NCBI GenBank assembly: GCA_016717005.1
Contig: JADJUF010000011.1
Location: 50,647-114,646 of the forward strand
Direction of reading: 5' to 3'
Source: Myxococcales bacterium
GTDB lineage: Bacteria; Myxococcota_A; Polyangia; Haliangiales; Haliangiaceae
Length of the DNA stretch: 64,000 nt
This document shows positions 1 through 9,157 of this stretch, one piece after another (positions within the stretch are counted from its first letter, which is position 1; each line of letters opens with the position of its first letter). The notes beneath the pieces are model-generated. The model saw only the letters and a list, made by a program, of their open reading frames with translations, ran no database searches and was not told where the DNA came from. The position numbers and the translations under genes are program-made.

Positions 1-148
1 GATCGGTCGACGACGTCGCGGTCCACGGCCACTCAACGCGCGGTGCCCGCGCGGTATTCGCCGCGCGGGCCTGGGCCCCGGCGTCCGGGCCGCCGCGCGT
101 CGGCCAGGAAGAACGTCTGTGCGCGCGGCTGGCTGATACGCTCTGGCC

Positions 149-627
149 ATGAAGGTGCTCGCGATGTGCATGCTGCTGGCCGGGCTCGCGTGTGGCACCG
201 ACGACGGCGACGATTGGCTCAGCGGGTTCGGGCTGGAGAGCGCGCGCACGCCCGCGTGGCTGGCGGACACCCCGGCGCGCCGGTGCCGGGTGTGCCGGTG
301 CACATTCACCGGGTCACCCACCTCGATGAGGTGCGCGCCATCATCGGAGAGATGTCGACGCGCTTCCGGGTGCCCACGAACTACCTCTCCTCGTTCAAGG
401 TCTTCGTCGTCTCCTGTGATGAGCCGGCGACGTGCCGTCTGGCGAGCGGACCGCGGCAAGGGGCCACCGAGCGGGTCGTGGTCACGCTCGGGCCCCCGGC
501 CGACATCGCGCCCGGGCCGGCGCTGCCGGTGGCCGCGACCGTGCTGTTGATGTCCGTGTTCGCGCAGAGCACCCGACTCGAGCTGATCTCGCCGGCGGGC
601 GCGGTCCTCGGCGCGACCGGGCTCTGA
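149..627 (+). CDS. Small secreted lipoprotein, frameshifted
   Basis: The start at 149 gives a lipoprotein signal (MKVLAMCMLLAGLACG, lipobox LAC) followed by an Asp-rich linker. That frame then stops making sense. From about 265-300 a second frame carries a coherent globular stretch (VRAIIGEMSTRFRVPTNYLS, then VFVVSCDEPATCRLASG) that ends at 627. I read this as one gene of about 158 residues broken by a single-base indel. The mature part has a two-Cys motif (SCDEPATC) and a hydrophobic beta-rich end. I do not recognise the family. It is probably anchored in the outer or inner membrane facing the periplasm. The only weakness is the frameshift; the residue composition of both halves is convincing. 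Confidence 0.5.
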
Positions 628-935
628 GCTCCGGCGGGTTGGTCGCGAGACCTTCCCCGTCGGGGGCAAGCCCCCCGCGACGAGGAGGGCCATGCGCGAC
701 CACGTCGCGCGACTCGCCGCGCAGGGGATCGAGGCCATCGAGGACTGATCTGCCCCGCCGGGGCGCGGCCGCTCCGACGTCGTTCGTGGTGGTCGACCAA
801 GGCGAGCGACCAGCGCACCCACGACCGGTCGCATCGTCGCGATCACCGAGGACAGCGAGGCCGAGCCCCTCTGCATGGGCACGCGTCGAGGTCGCCGGGC
901 CACCCGCACCGGCGCCAGGCGCGGTGGCGCCGAGG
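628..935. other. Gap with a short C-terminal gene remnant
   Basis: No complete gene. A short plus-strand stretch at 691-747 reads MRDHVARLAAQGIEAIED then stop, which looks like the tail of a lost regulator or transferase gene, but it is too short to name. Confidence 0.3.
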
Positions 936-1889
936 TCAGCGCGCGACGTCGGCCGCGATCGCGGCGGCGTCGATGCGGAGCTCCGGGCGCGGGCCGCGAT
1001 CCGCGAGGATCGCGCGCGCGATGTGCCGGCTCGCCGGCTGGAGGACGCTGAAGTGATCTGCGCCCGGCACCGTGGTGAACGAGACCGCCCGGCTCGCGGT
1101 GCGGGCGAGATCCGGGAACGCGGCGACGTTGCCGTGCTCGCCCTCGATGACGAACGTCGGTGTCACGATCCCGTTCATCCACGCCATCGGCGCGCGGGGA
1201 ACGACCTCGTCCTCGCTCGCGTGGGACGGCAGGCACCCGTCGGCCCCGTAGTCGCGAGGATCGGCGACCGGTCCGAACGCGAACACCGCGCGGAACCGCG
1301 CGGTGCTCGCCGCCGCCAGCAGGGCGAGGGTCCCACCAGTCGAGTGCCCGCCCAGGTAGATGCGGCTCGGGTCGACGTCGGGCCGCTGCGCGATGTGGTC
1401 GGCCGCCGCGAGGATGTCGTCGACCTCGCCCAGGAAGCACTCGGGGCGACCGGGGTTGTCGTTGGCGCCGCGCAACGACGGCCGCATCAAGACGATGCCC
1501 GGCGGCCGCAGCATCGTCGCCGACTGATCGTCGTCGGCAGCACCTTGGGTCCAGGCGTTGGCGTCGATGCCCCAGTTGAATCCGCCCGCGATCCAGACCA
1601 CGGCGGGGCGGCGCGCACCCTCGACCACGGGCGTCTCGTACGCCACCAGCGAGTCGCTGCCGCGCTGATAGTACGTCTTGATGAAGACCCCAGCCGGTGG
1701 CTCCGGCGCCGGGCTCTGCTCGGCGTCGCCGAAGATCTGCGTCCTCAACGCGGCGCGCACCGGCACCAGCGGGAAGCTCGCGACGGCGCTCGCGCGGGGC
1801 GCGCCACGATCGACCTCGGGCGCTCGATCGTTCGAAGCGCGTCCACATCCCATCGCCACGAGCGCGCAGAGCCAGATCCGCTTCACCAT
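936..1889 (-). CDS. Alpha/beta-hydrolase lipoprotein
   Basis: Predicted serine hydrolase of 317 residues anchored as a lipoprotein (signal MVKRIWLCALVAMGC, lipobox VAMGC). It shows the alpha/beta-hydrolase nucleophile elbow GHSTGG, with Ser at about residue 183, and a late His in GADHFS that fits the catalytic His. The Asp is probably in the FVIEGEHGNVAAFPD region. The protein resembles dienelactone-hydrolase/prolyl-oligopeptidase-like peptidases in layout (VVWIAGGFNWG as the oxyanion strand, DVDPSRIYLGGHS before the nucleophile). The substrate is unknown. The ATG at 1889 is chosen because it begins the signal peptide; upstream sequence in this frame is repeat DNA. It stands alone on the minus strand. 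Confidence 0.8.
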   Translation of the reverse strand: MVKRIWLCALVAMGCGRASNDRAPEVDRGAPRASAVASFPLVPVRAALRTQIFGDAEQSPAPEPPAGVFIKTYYQRGSDSLVAYETPVVEGARRPAVVWIAGGFNWGIDANAWTQGAADDDQSATMLRPPGIVLMRPSLRGANDNPGRPECFLGEVDDILAAADHIAQRPDVDPSRIYLGGHSTGGTLALLAAASTARFRAVFAFGPVADPRDYGADGCLPSHASEDEVVPRAPMAWMNGIVTPTFVIEGEHGNVAAFPDLARTASRAVSFTTVPGADHFSVLQPASRHIARAILADRGPRPELRIDAAAIAADVAR

Positions 1890-1950
1890 CAGCTGACTAC
1901 CACGAGGCCGTCGGATCCGGGCCAGCGGCCCACGTTCACGACCACCCGTT

Positions 1951-2040
1951 CCGATCGGCTGCGAACACGAAGGAGCACCCATTCCGACCGGCTGCGGCCA
2001 GGAAGGAGCACCCGTTCCGATCGGCTGCGGCCAGGAAGGA
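1951..2040. repeat. REP-like units with GCGGCCAGGAAGGA tails
   Basis: Three consecutive units of the form CCGATCGGCTGCGGCCAGG (with point changes) followed by AAGGAGCACCC. They are variants of the dispersed REP-like motif and lead directly into the 11-base tandem array that follows. A fourth unit lies at about 2190-2215. Confidence 0.7.
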
Positions 2041-2154
2041 GGAGCCAGGAAGGAGCCAGGAAGGAGCCAGGAAGGAGCCAGGAAGGAGCCAGGAAGGAGC
2101 CAGGAAGGAGCCAGGAAGGAGCCAGGAAGGAGCCAGGAAGGAGCCAGGAAGGAG
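2041..2154. repeat. 11-bp minisatellite (about 10 copies)
   Basis: Perfect tandem copies of GGAGCCAGGAA. Because 11 is not a multiple of 3, every frame reads an 11-residue peptide repeat (for example GSFLAPSWLLP on the minus strand), but no start, signal or conserved flank suggests translation. The unit is contained in the tail of the adjacent REP-like copies, so the array probably grew from one by slippage. Confidence 0.9.
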
Positions 2155-2311
2155 CGCGACGGCCACGCCACCGGCGCCCCAGTCTTCGACCCGTTCCGCT
2201 CGGCTGCGGCCAGGAAGGCTGGATCGCGCTCAGTGTCCGTGGGGCGCCCGCGCCGAGTTCCTGGCCTCCGGCCGGCTGCGACCGCCGCGACCCGAGCCGA
2301 CGGCCGGGATC

Positions 2312-2707
2312 TCACTGGCGGACCCGGGCGCGCGGGAGGTCGGGGATCGCCGCGAGGCTCGCGCGGGCGCGCGCCCACGCGCGGAGCGCGCGCCCGCAGC
2401 CGCCCAGCGCCAGGCACGCGCCGAGCGCGGCGGCCCCGAGGAACCGACCCTGGACCCGTGCTCCGGCTCGGCCGCTGGCGCTCCCTTCGGCGCAGCACGT
2501 GAGCACGACCCCGGCCAGGATCACCGCGACGAGGAGCCACAGCGCCAACCACCAGCGCGCCATCCGGGCCGTGCGCTCGAGCGCCCGCCTCGACTCGTCG
2601 GCCGTCGCGTCGAGCGACGCGCCGCAGCTGCAGCGACTGACGTAGGATTCGTTGAGGCTGCGGCACAGCAGGCATCGTCGGGGCGCCGCCATCGAGTTCC
2701 GGTTCAT
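2312..2707 (-). CDS. Small zinc-ribbon membrane protein
   Basis: 131-residue protein of unknown function. The N-terminus carries a CxxC...CxC knuckle (CLLCRSLNESYVSRCSC), typical of a zinc ribbon. A hydrophobic segment follows (WWLALWLLVAVILAGVVLTC), then a second hydrophobic patch (GAAALGACLALGGCG) and a basic tail. I infer a cytoplasmic zinc ribbon with one or two membrane helices. Either the ATG at 2707 (MNRNSM) or the one at 2692 (MAAPRRC) could be the start; neither has a strong ribosome binding site. Confidence 0.55.
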   Translation of the reverse strand: MNRNSMAAPRRCLLCRSLNESYVSRCSCGASLDATADESRRALERTARMARWWLALWLLVAVILAGVVLTCCAEGSASGRAGARVQGRFLGAAALGACLALGGCGRALRAWARARASLAAIPDLPRARVRQ

Positions 2708-2745
2708 GGCCTGGTATCGACCGGTTCGCGCCGCGGTTGCGTGGC

Positions 2746-2800
2746 GCCAGCCTCGACCGCGTTTCGCCAGCCTCGACCGCGTTTCGGCGGCCTCGACCGG
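2746..2800. repeat. 20-bp tandem direct repeat
   Basis: GCCAGCCTCGACCGCGTTTC occurs at 2746-2765 and exactly again at 2766-2785, then a degenerate third copy (GGCGGCCTCGACCGG). It lies just upstream of the zinc-ribbon gene. No function is evident. Confidence 0.8.
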
Positions 2801-2924
2801 CCTTGGCCATCGCGAGCGCATCCTCCCCGACGCGTCGCTCGGTGAGCGGCGCCAGGCAGCTCGCGGCGCGATGACGCTGGCCCTCGAGGTCTCGACGGGC
2901 GGGGCGAGCTCGGTGCGGGCGCGT

Positions 2925-3671
2925 TCAGAACAGCCCGAACAGCTTCCGGCGCGTCACCGGCCGGCGGTCCAGCGTCAGGACCTCGGTCGCGCCGACGCGG
3001 TCGAAGCCGTCGAGGATCGCGTCCGTCCCCTGGTCCAGCTTCAGCGCCATCTCCTCGGCGTACAGCGCGTGCAGCGCGAACACGTGCACCGCTCGCCCGT
3101 CGCGTAGCGTCACCTGCAGCTCCTCCGCGGGCAGCCCGATCGGCGGCAGGAGCAGCCACCCGCACAGCGCGGTCCCGGGCGCGAACGGCTCGGCCGGATC
3201 GCCGTTCGGGATCGTGTGCCCGTAGCCGAGCCAGGTCTCGTACGTGTGGGGCATCCGGGCGAGCTGCTTGAGCCAGCCGACCGGCCAGTACCAGCGCTCC
3301 AGATCGTCCGGCGGCGGGGTCACCGACAGCACGTCGAGGCGCCACGACGCCGGCAGCGAGATCATGAGCTCGGCGTACGTCAGCTCCTCCGCGCCCGGCG
3401 GCGCCGCCATGGGCAGGTCGCTCATCCCCGTCGTGAACAGCGTCCAGCAGTCGCGCTCCGCGTGAGGCGGGATGACGTGCACATCGAGGTGCACCATGTC
3501 GGACATGACCTCGTGGAACACCGTGGCCGCCTCGCCGAAGTGCCGCTCGAAGTAGCGCACGATCTCCTCGGCGCCCGCGCTCTCGGCGGGCGGCTGCCAC
3601 GCGCGCTCGCGCGCCTGGTGGCGCAGGATCGCGTTTCCGCTCCGAGAGACCTCGTCGTCGCGCTTCGCCAT
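2925..3671 (-). CDS. Suppressor-of-fused (SUFU) domain protein
   Basis: 248-residue protein made almost entirely of a SUFU-type domain, a bacterial family often found among polymorphic-toxin immunity proteins and of otherwise unknown role. Recognisable features are IVRYFERHFGEAATVFHE at the start of the domain, HLDVHVIPPHAERDCWTLFT, then GMSDLPMAAP, ELMISLPASW and the late WLLLPPIGL strand. The start ATG at 3671 (MAKRDDEVSR) is favoured over longer in-frame extensions, because the upstream residues are Arg-rich and look non-coding. No toxin gene is adjacent, so an immunity role is only a possibility. Confidence 0.8.
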   Translation of the reverse strand: MAKRDDEVSRSGNAILRHQARERAWQPPAESAGAEEIVRYFERHFGEAATVFHEVMSDMVHLDVHVIPPHAERDCWTLFTTGMSDLPMAAPPGAEELTYAELMISLPASWRLDVLSVTPPPDDLERWYWPVGWLKQLARMPHTYETWLGYGHTIPNGDPAEPFAPGTALCGWLLLPPIGLPAEELQVTLRDGRAVHVFALHALYAEEMALKLDQGTDAILDGFDRVGATEVLTLDRRPVTRRKLFGLF

Positions 3672-3908
3672 CGCGGCAGCATCGCCCGTCGACCCGCACG
3701 CCCGTCGCCGCGACACGCCCGCTCGCGCTGATCTGCGGGCTCCGATCCCCGCTCCGACCGGCTGCGTCCGGAAAGCGGACGACGGTCCCACCGTCAGCGC
3801 CGCCGCGCCGATCGGCTGCGCCCGGGGGAGGACCCACGAAGAGGGCCTCGAGCCGATCCGGGAAGCCGGCGACGGTCACACCGCCTGCGCCCCGGCTCTC
3901 GACGGAGG

Positions 3909-4229
3909 TCAGTCAGCGTCGGTCGACGGCGGCGAGCTCGGCGGCGAGCTCGGCGGCGAACTCGGCGGCGGCGGCGGGCCGCCGGGCATGCCGGGGACCG
4001 GGTCCGGCGGCGCCTTCTCGCGCTCCGCCTCGGCCTGGCGGCGCGCGTCCCGGGCGTCGCGCTGGTCCTCGAACCCTTGGTTGACCTGGTAGCGGTCGGC
4101 GTCGCTGCTGCTGGCCGGCGGCGCCAGCGACGGCGACCGCGGGGTGGTCGCCGTCGGAGTCTGCCGGAGCTGCTGCTGGCTCGGCCCCGCGCACGCGGCC
4201 ACGAGGAGACAGAAGAGTGCGGTCCTCAT
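3909..4229 (-). CDS. Small Pro-rich lipoprotein
   Basis: 106 residues: lipoprotein signal MRTALFCLLVAAC, then a charged linker (DQRDARDARRQAEAEREK) and a low-complexity Pro/Ser tail with three SSPP repeats ending STDAD. Probably a small cell-envelope lipoprotein of no defined function. The 12-base unit behind SSPP repeats three times at 3930-3965, so length may vary. Confidence 0.6.
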   Translation of the reverse strand: MRTALFCLLVAACAGPSQQQLRQTPTATTPRSPSLAPPASSSDADRYQVNQGFEDQRDARDARRQAEAEREKAPPDPVPGMPGGPPPPPSSPPSSPPSSPPSTDAD

Positions 4230-4310
4230 GGGGGCACTGTACCGCCGATCGGCGGCTCGTCAGGTCGATCCCACCGGCGCGCCGCGGCGCGTCGTCGAGC
4301 AGAAGGGCCG

Positions 4311-4739
4311 GTGCGCTACCCCGGCGAGACCGCGCCGACCGCGCGCGGCGTGCTCGACCTGCTCGGACCGGTACCGTACTACCTGGGTCCGGCCGGGCCG
4401 CTGTCGAACGCGCAGTTCGTCGCGACCTGGTCGCCCGGCCCGCGTCGGTTCCAGTCGTGCGGCCGCTACAGCGACGGTCGCACCAGCGCGAACGCCAAGA
4501 TCGAGGTCTACGACCGCGACGTGAAGGTCCGCGATCGCTTCACCGGTGCGGTCGTCGCCACCCGGCACTTCGCGGCGCAGGCGCAGTGTGCGCGCTCGTT
4601 CTCGTCCGACACCGACCTCGGCCGAGCGCCGGCTCCCCGACGCGTGGCTCACGCTCGCGCCGACGGCGGGGCCTCGAGCGGCGCCTGGCGATCGCCGGCG
4701 AGGCCGCCGCACGGACGCTGCCCCGGAGTTCTGCGCTAG
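4311..4739 (+). CDS. Hypothetical protein, possibly decayed
   Basis: From a GTG at 4311 the frame gives a coherent sequence (VRYPGETAPTARGVLDLLG, PVPYYLGPAGPLSNAQFVAT, IEVYDRDVKVRDRFTGAVV) of about 100 residues. Near 4620 it turns into Arg/Ala/Pro-rich sequence that looks out of frame. Other frames carry plausible continuations (ERRLPDAWLTLAP), so a frameshift around 4615 is likely. No signal peptide is seen from this start, and a longer N-terminus is possible. Family unknown. It ends just before the GFA gene. Confidence 0.4.
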   Translation: MRYPGETAPTARGVLDLLGPVPYYLGPAGPLSNAQFVATWSPGPRRFQSCGRYSDGRTSANAKIEVYDRDVKVRDRFTGAVVATRHFAAQAQCARSFSSDTDLGRAPAPRRVAHARADGGASSGAWRSPARPPHGRCPGVLR

Positions 4740-4748
4740 CCTCGCCGC

Positions 4749-5183
4749 ATGAGCGAAGCCAGCGATGACGGCCCAGCGAGACTCCTGTCCGGCGCCTGTC
4801 ACTGCGGGCGTGCGTCCTGGACGCTGGCCGGCGATCCGGGATCGGTCACGGTGTGCAACTGCACGCTGTGTCGCCGCAACGGCGCCTTGTGGGCCTACGA
4901 CTACGACGGCGAGCGCATCCACGTGCACGGCCACACGACGAGCTACATCAGAGCCGACCTGTCCGAGCCTGGCCTGGAGACGATGTTCTGCCCGACGTGC
5001 GCGTGCGTCGTGGCGTGGCGCGGACTCTCGCTCGAAGGCGATGGCCGCCGGCGCTGCGCGGTCAACGTACGACTGGCGCCGCCGGATGAGGTCGCCGGGT
5101 TGTTGATCGATCGATTCGACGGCCTGGTCAACTTCGAGGACCTGCCGCGCGACGGCCGATGCGTCCGCGACTACCTGTTCTAG
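4749..5183 (+). CDS. GFA-family zinc protein
   Basis: 144 residues with the glutathione-dependent-formaldehyde-activating (GFA/CENP-V) fold. The zinc-ligand motifs are all present and in order: GACHCG near residue 16, CNCTLCRRNG near residue 37, and FCPTCAC near residue 80. Members bind two zinc ions; some react with S-hydroxymethylglutathione, but most bacterial paralogues have unknown substrates. Length is normal for the family. The ATG at 4749 precedes MSEASDDG; nothing downstream is in the same operon. Confidence 0.88.
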   Translation: MSEASDDGPARLLSGACHCGRASWTLAGDPGSVTVCNCTLCRRNGALWAYDYDGERIHVHGHTTSYIRADLSEPGLETMFCPTCACVVAWRGLSLEGDGRRRCAVNVRLAPPDEVAGLLIDRFDGLVNFEDLPRDGRCVRDYLF

Positions 5184-5257
5184 ATGGAAGGACCGACGCA
5201 GCCGGCGTGCGGTCGCCCGACGGCCTGCCGCCGCGCGTCACCGTCGACCCGTCCGGG

Positions 5258-5300
5258 GGCGGCGTCAACTTTGACAACCTGTCGGGACGTGATGAGCCGC
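5258..5300. repeat. GTCAA-TTGAC dispersed element, copy 1
   Basis: GTCAACTTTGACAACCTGTC at 5263-5282 followed by GGGACGTGA. The same pattern recurs on the opposite strand near 10500-10532 and 8905-8930. The core GTCAACTTTGAC is an imperfect palindrome. Located between convergent genes. Confidence 0.6.
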
Positions 5301-5345
5301 GAGTTCGCGGTGCTGGTCGAGTCAAGGTTGAGACGGTTGAGACCG

Positions 5346-5753
5346 TCACCCGCTCGCCGACGGCCGGGGTCCGAGCAGGTCCCAGCGATTGCCGGCGACG
5401 TCACGAAACACGACGACGCGGCCGTACGGCTCATCGCGCGGGACGGTCACGATCTCCGCGCCGGCCTGGCGGAGCCGCGCGAGGGTCGCCTCGAAGGCCT
5501 CGACCCGCAGGAAGAACCCGACGCGGCCGGCGTGCTGGCGTCCGACGACCTGCCGCTGCTCCTCCCCGTCGGCCCGCGCGAGCAGGAGGCCGGTCTGCGC
5601 TCCGGGCGGCCGCACCACCACCCACCGCTTGTCCCGGCCGTCGTTGGTCGTGGCGGGCACGTCCTCCACCAGCGTGAACCCCAGGGCGTCGACGAAGAAT
5701 GCGATCGCCGGGTCGTACTCGTCCACGACCACGGTCGCGAGCTCGATCATCAT
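5346..5753 (-). CDS. VOC/glyoxalase-family protein
   Basis: 135-residue single-module vicinal oxygen chelate protein. Typical landmarks are the first strand MIELATVVVDEYDPAIAFF, the ALGFTLVEDVP turn, KRWVVVRPPG with the hydrophobic strand LLLARA, the second half RVEAFEATLARLRQAGAEIV, and the closing DVAGNRWDLLGP. In this family metal is usually held by His/Glu residues; His in the fourth strand is weakly matched here, so catalysis is not certain. Two adjacent ATGs (5753, 5750) and one at 5765 are possible starts. Confidence 0.85.
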   Translation of the reverse strand: MMIELATVVVDEYDPAIAFFVDALGFTLVEDVPATTNDGRDKRWVVVRPPGAQTGLLLARADGEEQRQVVGRQHAGRVGFFLRVEAFEATLARLRQAGAEIVTVPRDEPYGRVVVFRDVAGNRWDLLGPRPSASG

Positions 5754-5765
5754 GTCGCCCAGCAT

Positions 5766-6265
5766 GCCGGGCGGAGGCCGCGTCCGCAGCGCGTCGTGCC
5801 GCAGATCGCGCCGGCGGTCGGCGACCGGCGCACCGTACCGACGCGCGATCTTGAGCGTCGCGCGCCGATCGCATCCGACCAGCCGGGCGCCCCAGGGTGC
5901 GGGCCGCGCGGCCCCGGCGAGTCGCTCGGCCGAGGATTGAGCGCCGCAGTCGCCGTCGCTGGATGACGCGAATCTCTCGCTCATCAAATCGCCGTGTGGG
6001 GGAGGTGCTGAGATCGCGCTGAGACGAACAATGGCGGCCGCCACGGTAGAGATGGCCGTGCGTCACGCCGCGCGGCGCCTCGCCGGCCGCGACGCCCTGT
6101 TTGGTCGCGCTCGTCGTCATGGCTTCGCCTCCCCGTCGCCGCCCTGTCATTCGCCGATCTGTCGCCAGGCCACCGAGGCGCAGCGTCCGCCGCGACCCAG
6201 CGCATCAGTCTTCACCTCAGGTCTATCGGCGTCGATTCGGTCACCGCCCTCCACCAAGGACTCAA
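5766..6265. other. Divergent intergenic region
   Basis: About 500 bases between the divergently transcribed VOC and metalloprotease genes. Open frames exist but are Arg/Ala-rich and lack family resemblance. It probably holds the promoters of both genes; I could not recognise a specific site. Confidence 0.4.
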
Positions 6266-8733
6266 ATGCGCAGCACGCTCCGCCCGCTCCTCCGCCCCGC
6301 GCTCATCGGCGCGGCCGCACTCGCTCTCTCCATGATCGGCTGTCAGTTCGATGACCCGCCGAGCCCCGTCGACACCTCGGCCGCCCAGGCCCGGCCGCTC
6401 GAGGCCGGCGTGACCGTCGGCGTCTCCAGGGCGATGCTGTCCGTGAACGAGACCCTCTCGCCGGACGCGTACGCGGGCCTCCTCACGGAGCTGCGCGAGC
6501 GGGGCGTGCATCCGCTCGTCGGGTTGCCCGGAAACCTGATCATCACCGAAGGACTCCCGGCCGGGTTCTCCCCCGCGACGCTGCGCGTCCCCACGAGCGT
6601 CCACCGTCGCGGCAGCGATCAGCGCTGGTACCCCGCGCCCGCCACCGCCTCCGACGCCCACCTCCAGCCCCAGGCGTCTGTCCACGACTCGCCCGAGCTC
6701 GAGGCGATCGGCGCAGACGCCCTCGCCGTCATGCTCGAGCGCATCTCCGTGCAGCCCCCACGCGCGCAGAGCGTGGCGCTCGCCGCGGCGGTGCTCGACG
6801 ACGAGTGGGTGACACGGCCCGAGGCCGACCGCCCCGTGGAGATGGAGCCGGCGCCGCCCCAGGAGACCGCGGACCAGATCGCCCTGGAGCGCGAGGACGC
6901 GATCCGCCGCGCCGCGGATGGCAGCCAGGACGCCGACCAGGAGATCGCCTTCGCGGACCTGCGCCTCGCCACCATCACCAGCGATCCGGTCTCGCCCGAC
7001 GGCCACCGCGCCCCGCTGATCCAGGGCGCCAAGTCCGCGCACAACACGATCGCCATCAGCGTCTTCTTCCCCGAGAGCACCGGCGTCGGCAACGAGGACT
7101 GGGACGCCGCCGCCCTCGCGCACATGAAGACCATGATCGCGCTTGGCTTCGCGAGCGTCGCGAGCGTCGCGCCCGACCACGCCCACCTCTACTTCCACCT
7201 CCAGTTCATCGACGACAGCCGCGCGTGGATCTCCCATGAGCCCACCAGCGGCGTGAACGAGTCTGTGTGGATCAATGAGCTGCTCGGCACGATGGGCACC
7301 CCGTTCAACTTCCTCGGCCATCAGGTCCGCAACCAGGCCTTCGAGGAGGGCGTGGCGCGGGGGTTGGGCGCGGACCACGCCACGAGCCTCTTCGTCGTCC
7401 GCGACCAGCGGGCTCCCTTCGAGGATGTGAATAGTCGCACCGCCACAGCGGCGCCGCACGCCTTCTTCAATGGCTACCTCGTGATTAATGACAATGTGCG
7501 GTATCAATCACATGAAGACTATTATGCGATTCATGAGTGGCTGCACACCGTCAATGCGGACGATCAGGTTAATCGCGCCGGCAACCTCAGCTGGCCGTGC
7601 AAGCACAGTGGATCGGTGGGTCATGAGCGAGTCAGGCGTCAGGGGGTGCCGGTGGACTTCACCAACGCCAATCATGACGTCTGCTACAACCACGCCAGCG
7701 TGCAGGGTTCGATCATGAAGGGCAATGACTTCGTCGAGCGCCTGCTCGGCGCGTACCCGTTCGGCCCGTACGGCTGGACCCAGCGTCGCCCGATCATCGA
7801 CTGGTACAGCCGGGCCGCGATCGGCTGGGGCAACAGCGCCCAGCTCGTCGCGCAGGTCGGCTCGACCCCGTCCGCGCCTGGGTTCCCTCCGCAGGGGTTC
7901 TCGCCCGCGCCCGTCTTCGGCATCCAAGGGAGCAATAGCGCCGGGCCCAGCCCGTTCCCCCAGAACGCGGTCTTTCGCTACATCCCCACGCTGGAGCCCA
8001 TCGAGATCACGCGTCCCGTCTGCCTCGCCGAGGCTGGCGCGCCCCAGAACCTCTGGGTCGCAGATGGAATGCAGGCGTCGGTCACCTGTCTGGCCCTCCG
8101 GACCGTGACGCTGCCCGTCCAGTTCTGGAGTGATCGGAGCGAGGTTGAGATCACCAGCATCACAGGAAACGACGAGGGCCAGGTACACTACGCGTCTATC
8201 GACTACGCACCCGCGCCGCAGCCTCCGCCAGACCCCGCCTGCTCGGCGTGGCCCTACTGGCACGACGGCTACGCGCACGTCGCGCAGACCACCGCGCTCG
8301 GCTGCTTCGCCCGCGCGATCCCGGAGGATCGCACGCCCTTCACCTACGGCAGCAGCTACTTCCTCACGAAGGAGAAGTACTGCGACCAGGGTGGCTTCGA
8401 CGGCGCCAACTGCCTGCTCCACTACGCACCGGCGAACACCCACGGGTCCTTCTCGATCTCCACCAACAACCACGCGTACTGGTACCAGCCCAACAACAGC
8501 GTCTGCGCGATCGGCACCTATGTCCAGCCGATCGGCTTCGGCGGCGCGATCTGCCACGTGATGAGCGCGCCGCCCGGCACGAGTCTCTTCGTGTGGTCGG
8601 GCACCCTCTACTCGACCCCATTGAAGCGGTGCAGCCCCAGCGAGGTCGACGGCGGGACCCACTGCTACTGGGGACGGCACCCGGCACCACGACGCCCCTC
8701 GTCGTCGGCCGCGCGTTCTACTACCTCCCCTGA
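6266..8733 (+). CDS. Secreted HExxH metalloprotease-like lipoprotein
   Basis: Large exported protein of about 822 residues. The ATG at 6266 follows AAGGA and begins a lipoprotein signal (ALIGAAALALSMIGC, lipobox SMIGC). The middle of the protein contains YYAIHEWLHTVNAD, a zincin HExxH motif at about residues 423-427, with VCYNHASV and further His/Asp downstream that could supply the third ligand. The last 170 residues are Cys/Trp/Tyr-rich (CSAWPYWHDG, KYCDQGGFDGANC, HAYWYQPNNSVC) and look like a disulfide-bonded binding domain. As sequenced, the frame runs on to 8824. The other frame gives TAPGTTTPLVVGRAFYYLP then stop at 8733 directly after the GGGG run near 8670, so one G is probably missing. 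The AT-richer codons at 7430-7540, around the active site, are unlike the flanks. Confidence 0.75.
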
Positions 8734-8824
8734 GCGACCAGCCTCGGCCCGGTCCTACCATCGCGCGTTGCAGGCGATCGGAACGCGGGGGGCTCCGCGT
8801 CCTGGACCTCCTTGCGCTTCGTGA

Positions 8825-9157
8825 TGCCATCGCGCGTGACGATGCGGTCGTAGCCGCGCGTGCCTGCCGATGCCGACCGGACGAGCCGTCGGGCCGTCGC
8901 GCCCGGACGCTGTCACGTTGACACCGTCCCCATCCGTGGCCCTGTTCCACCCGCGTTCTTGGTCGATGCGCGGCGCTTGGCCCGCAGCGCCTGACGCGGC
9001 GGCCGTCGCCGGAGCGGGCTTCGTGCCTGGACAAGCGACGCGGTGTCTGGTCGGTGCGGTCAACACCGCGGCCGCCGACGCGCTCAAGACCGGCGTCGGC
9101 CTCGACGCGCGCGCCGTCCAACACCATCGTCGCCGCGCGGCCGATCGCCACGATGGG
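8825..9157. other. Gap between convergent genes
   Basis: No gene supported. It contains a GTCAA-TTGAC family element at about 8905-8930 (CTGTCACGTTGACACCGTCC), opposite in orientation to the copy at 5263. Confidence 0.4.

Noticed and set aside
2041..2166. Long open frames with an 11-residue repeat peptide across the 11-bp array
   Set aside because: The frame is open on several frames only because the unit lacks stops; no start context or domain supports translation.
432..2645. Very long plus-strand open frame over the alpha/beta-hydrolase gene
   Set aside because: Arg/Pro/Ala-rich composition typical of antisense frames in high-GC DNA; the minus-strand gene has signal peptide and catalytic motifs.
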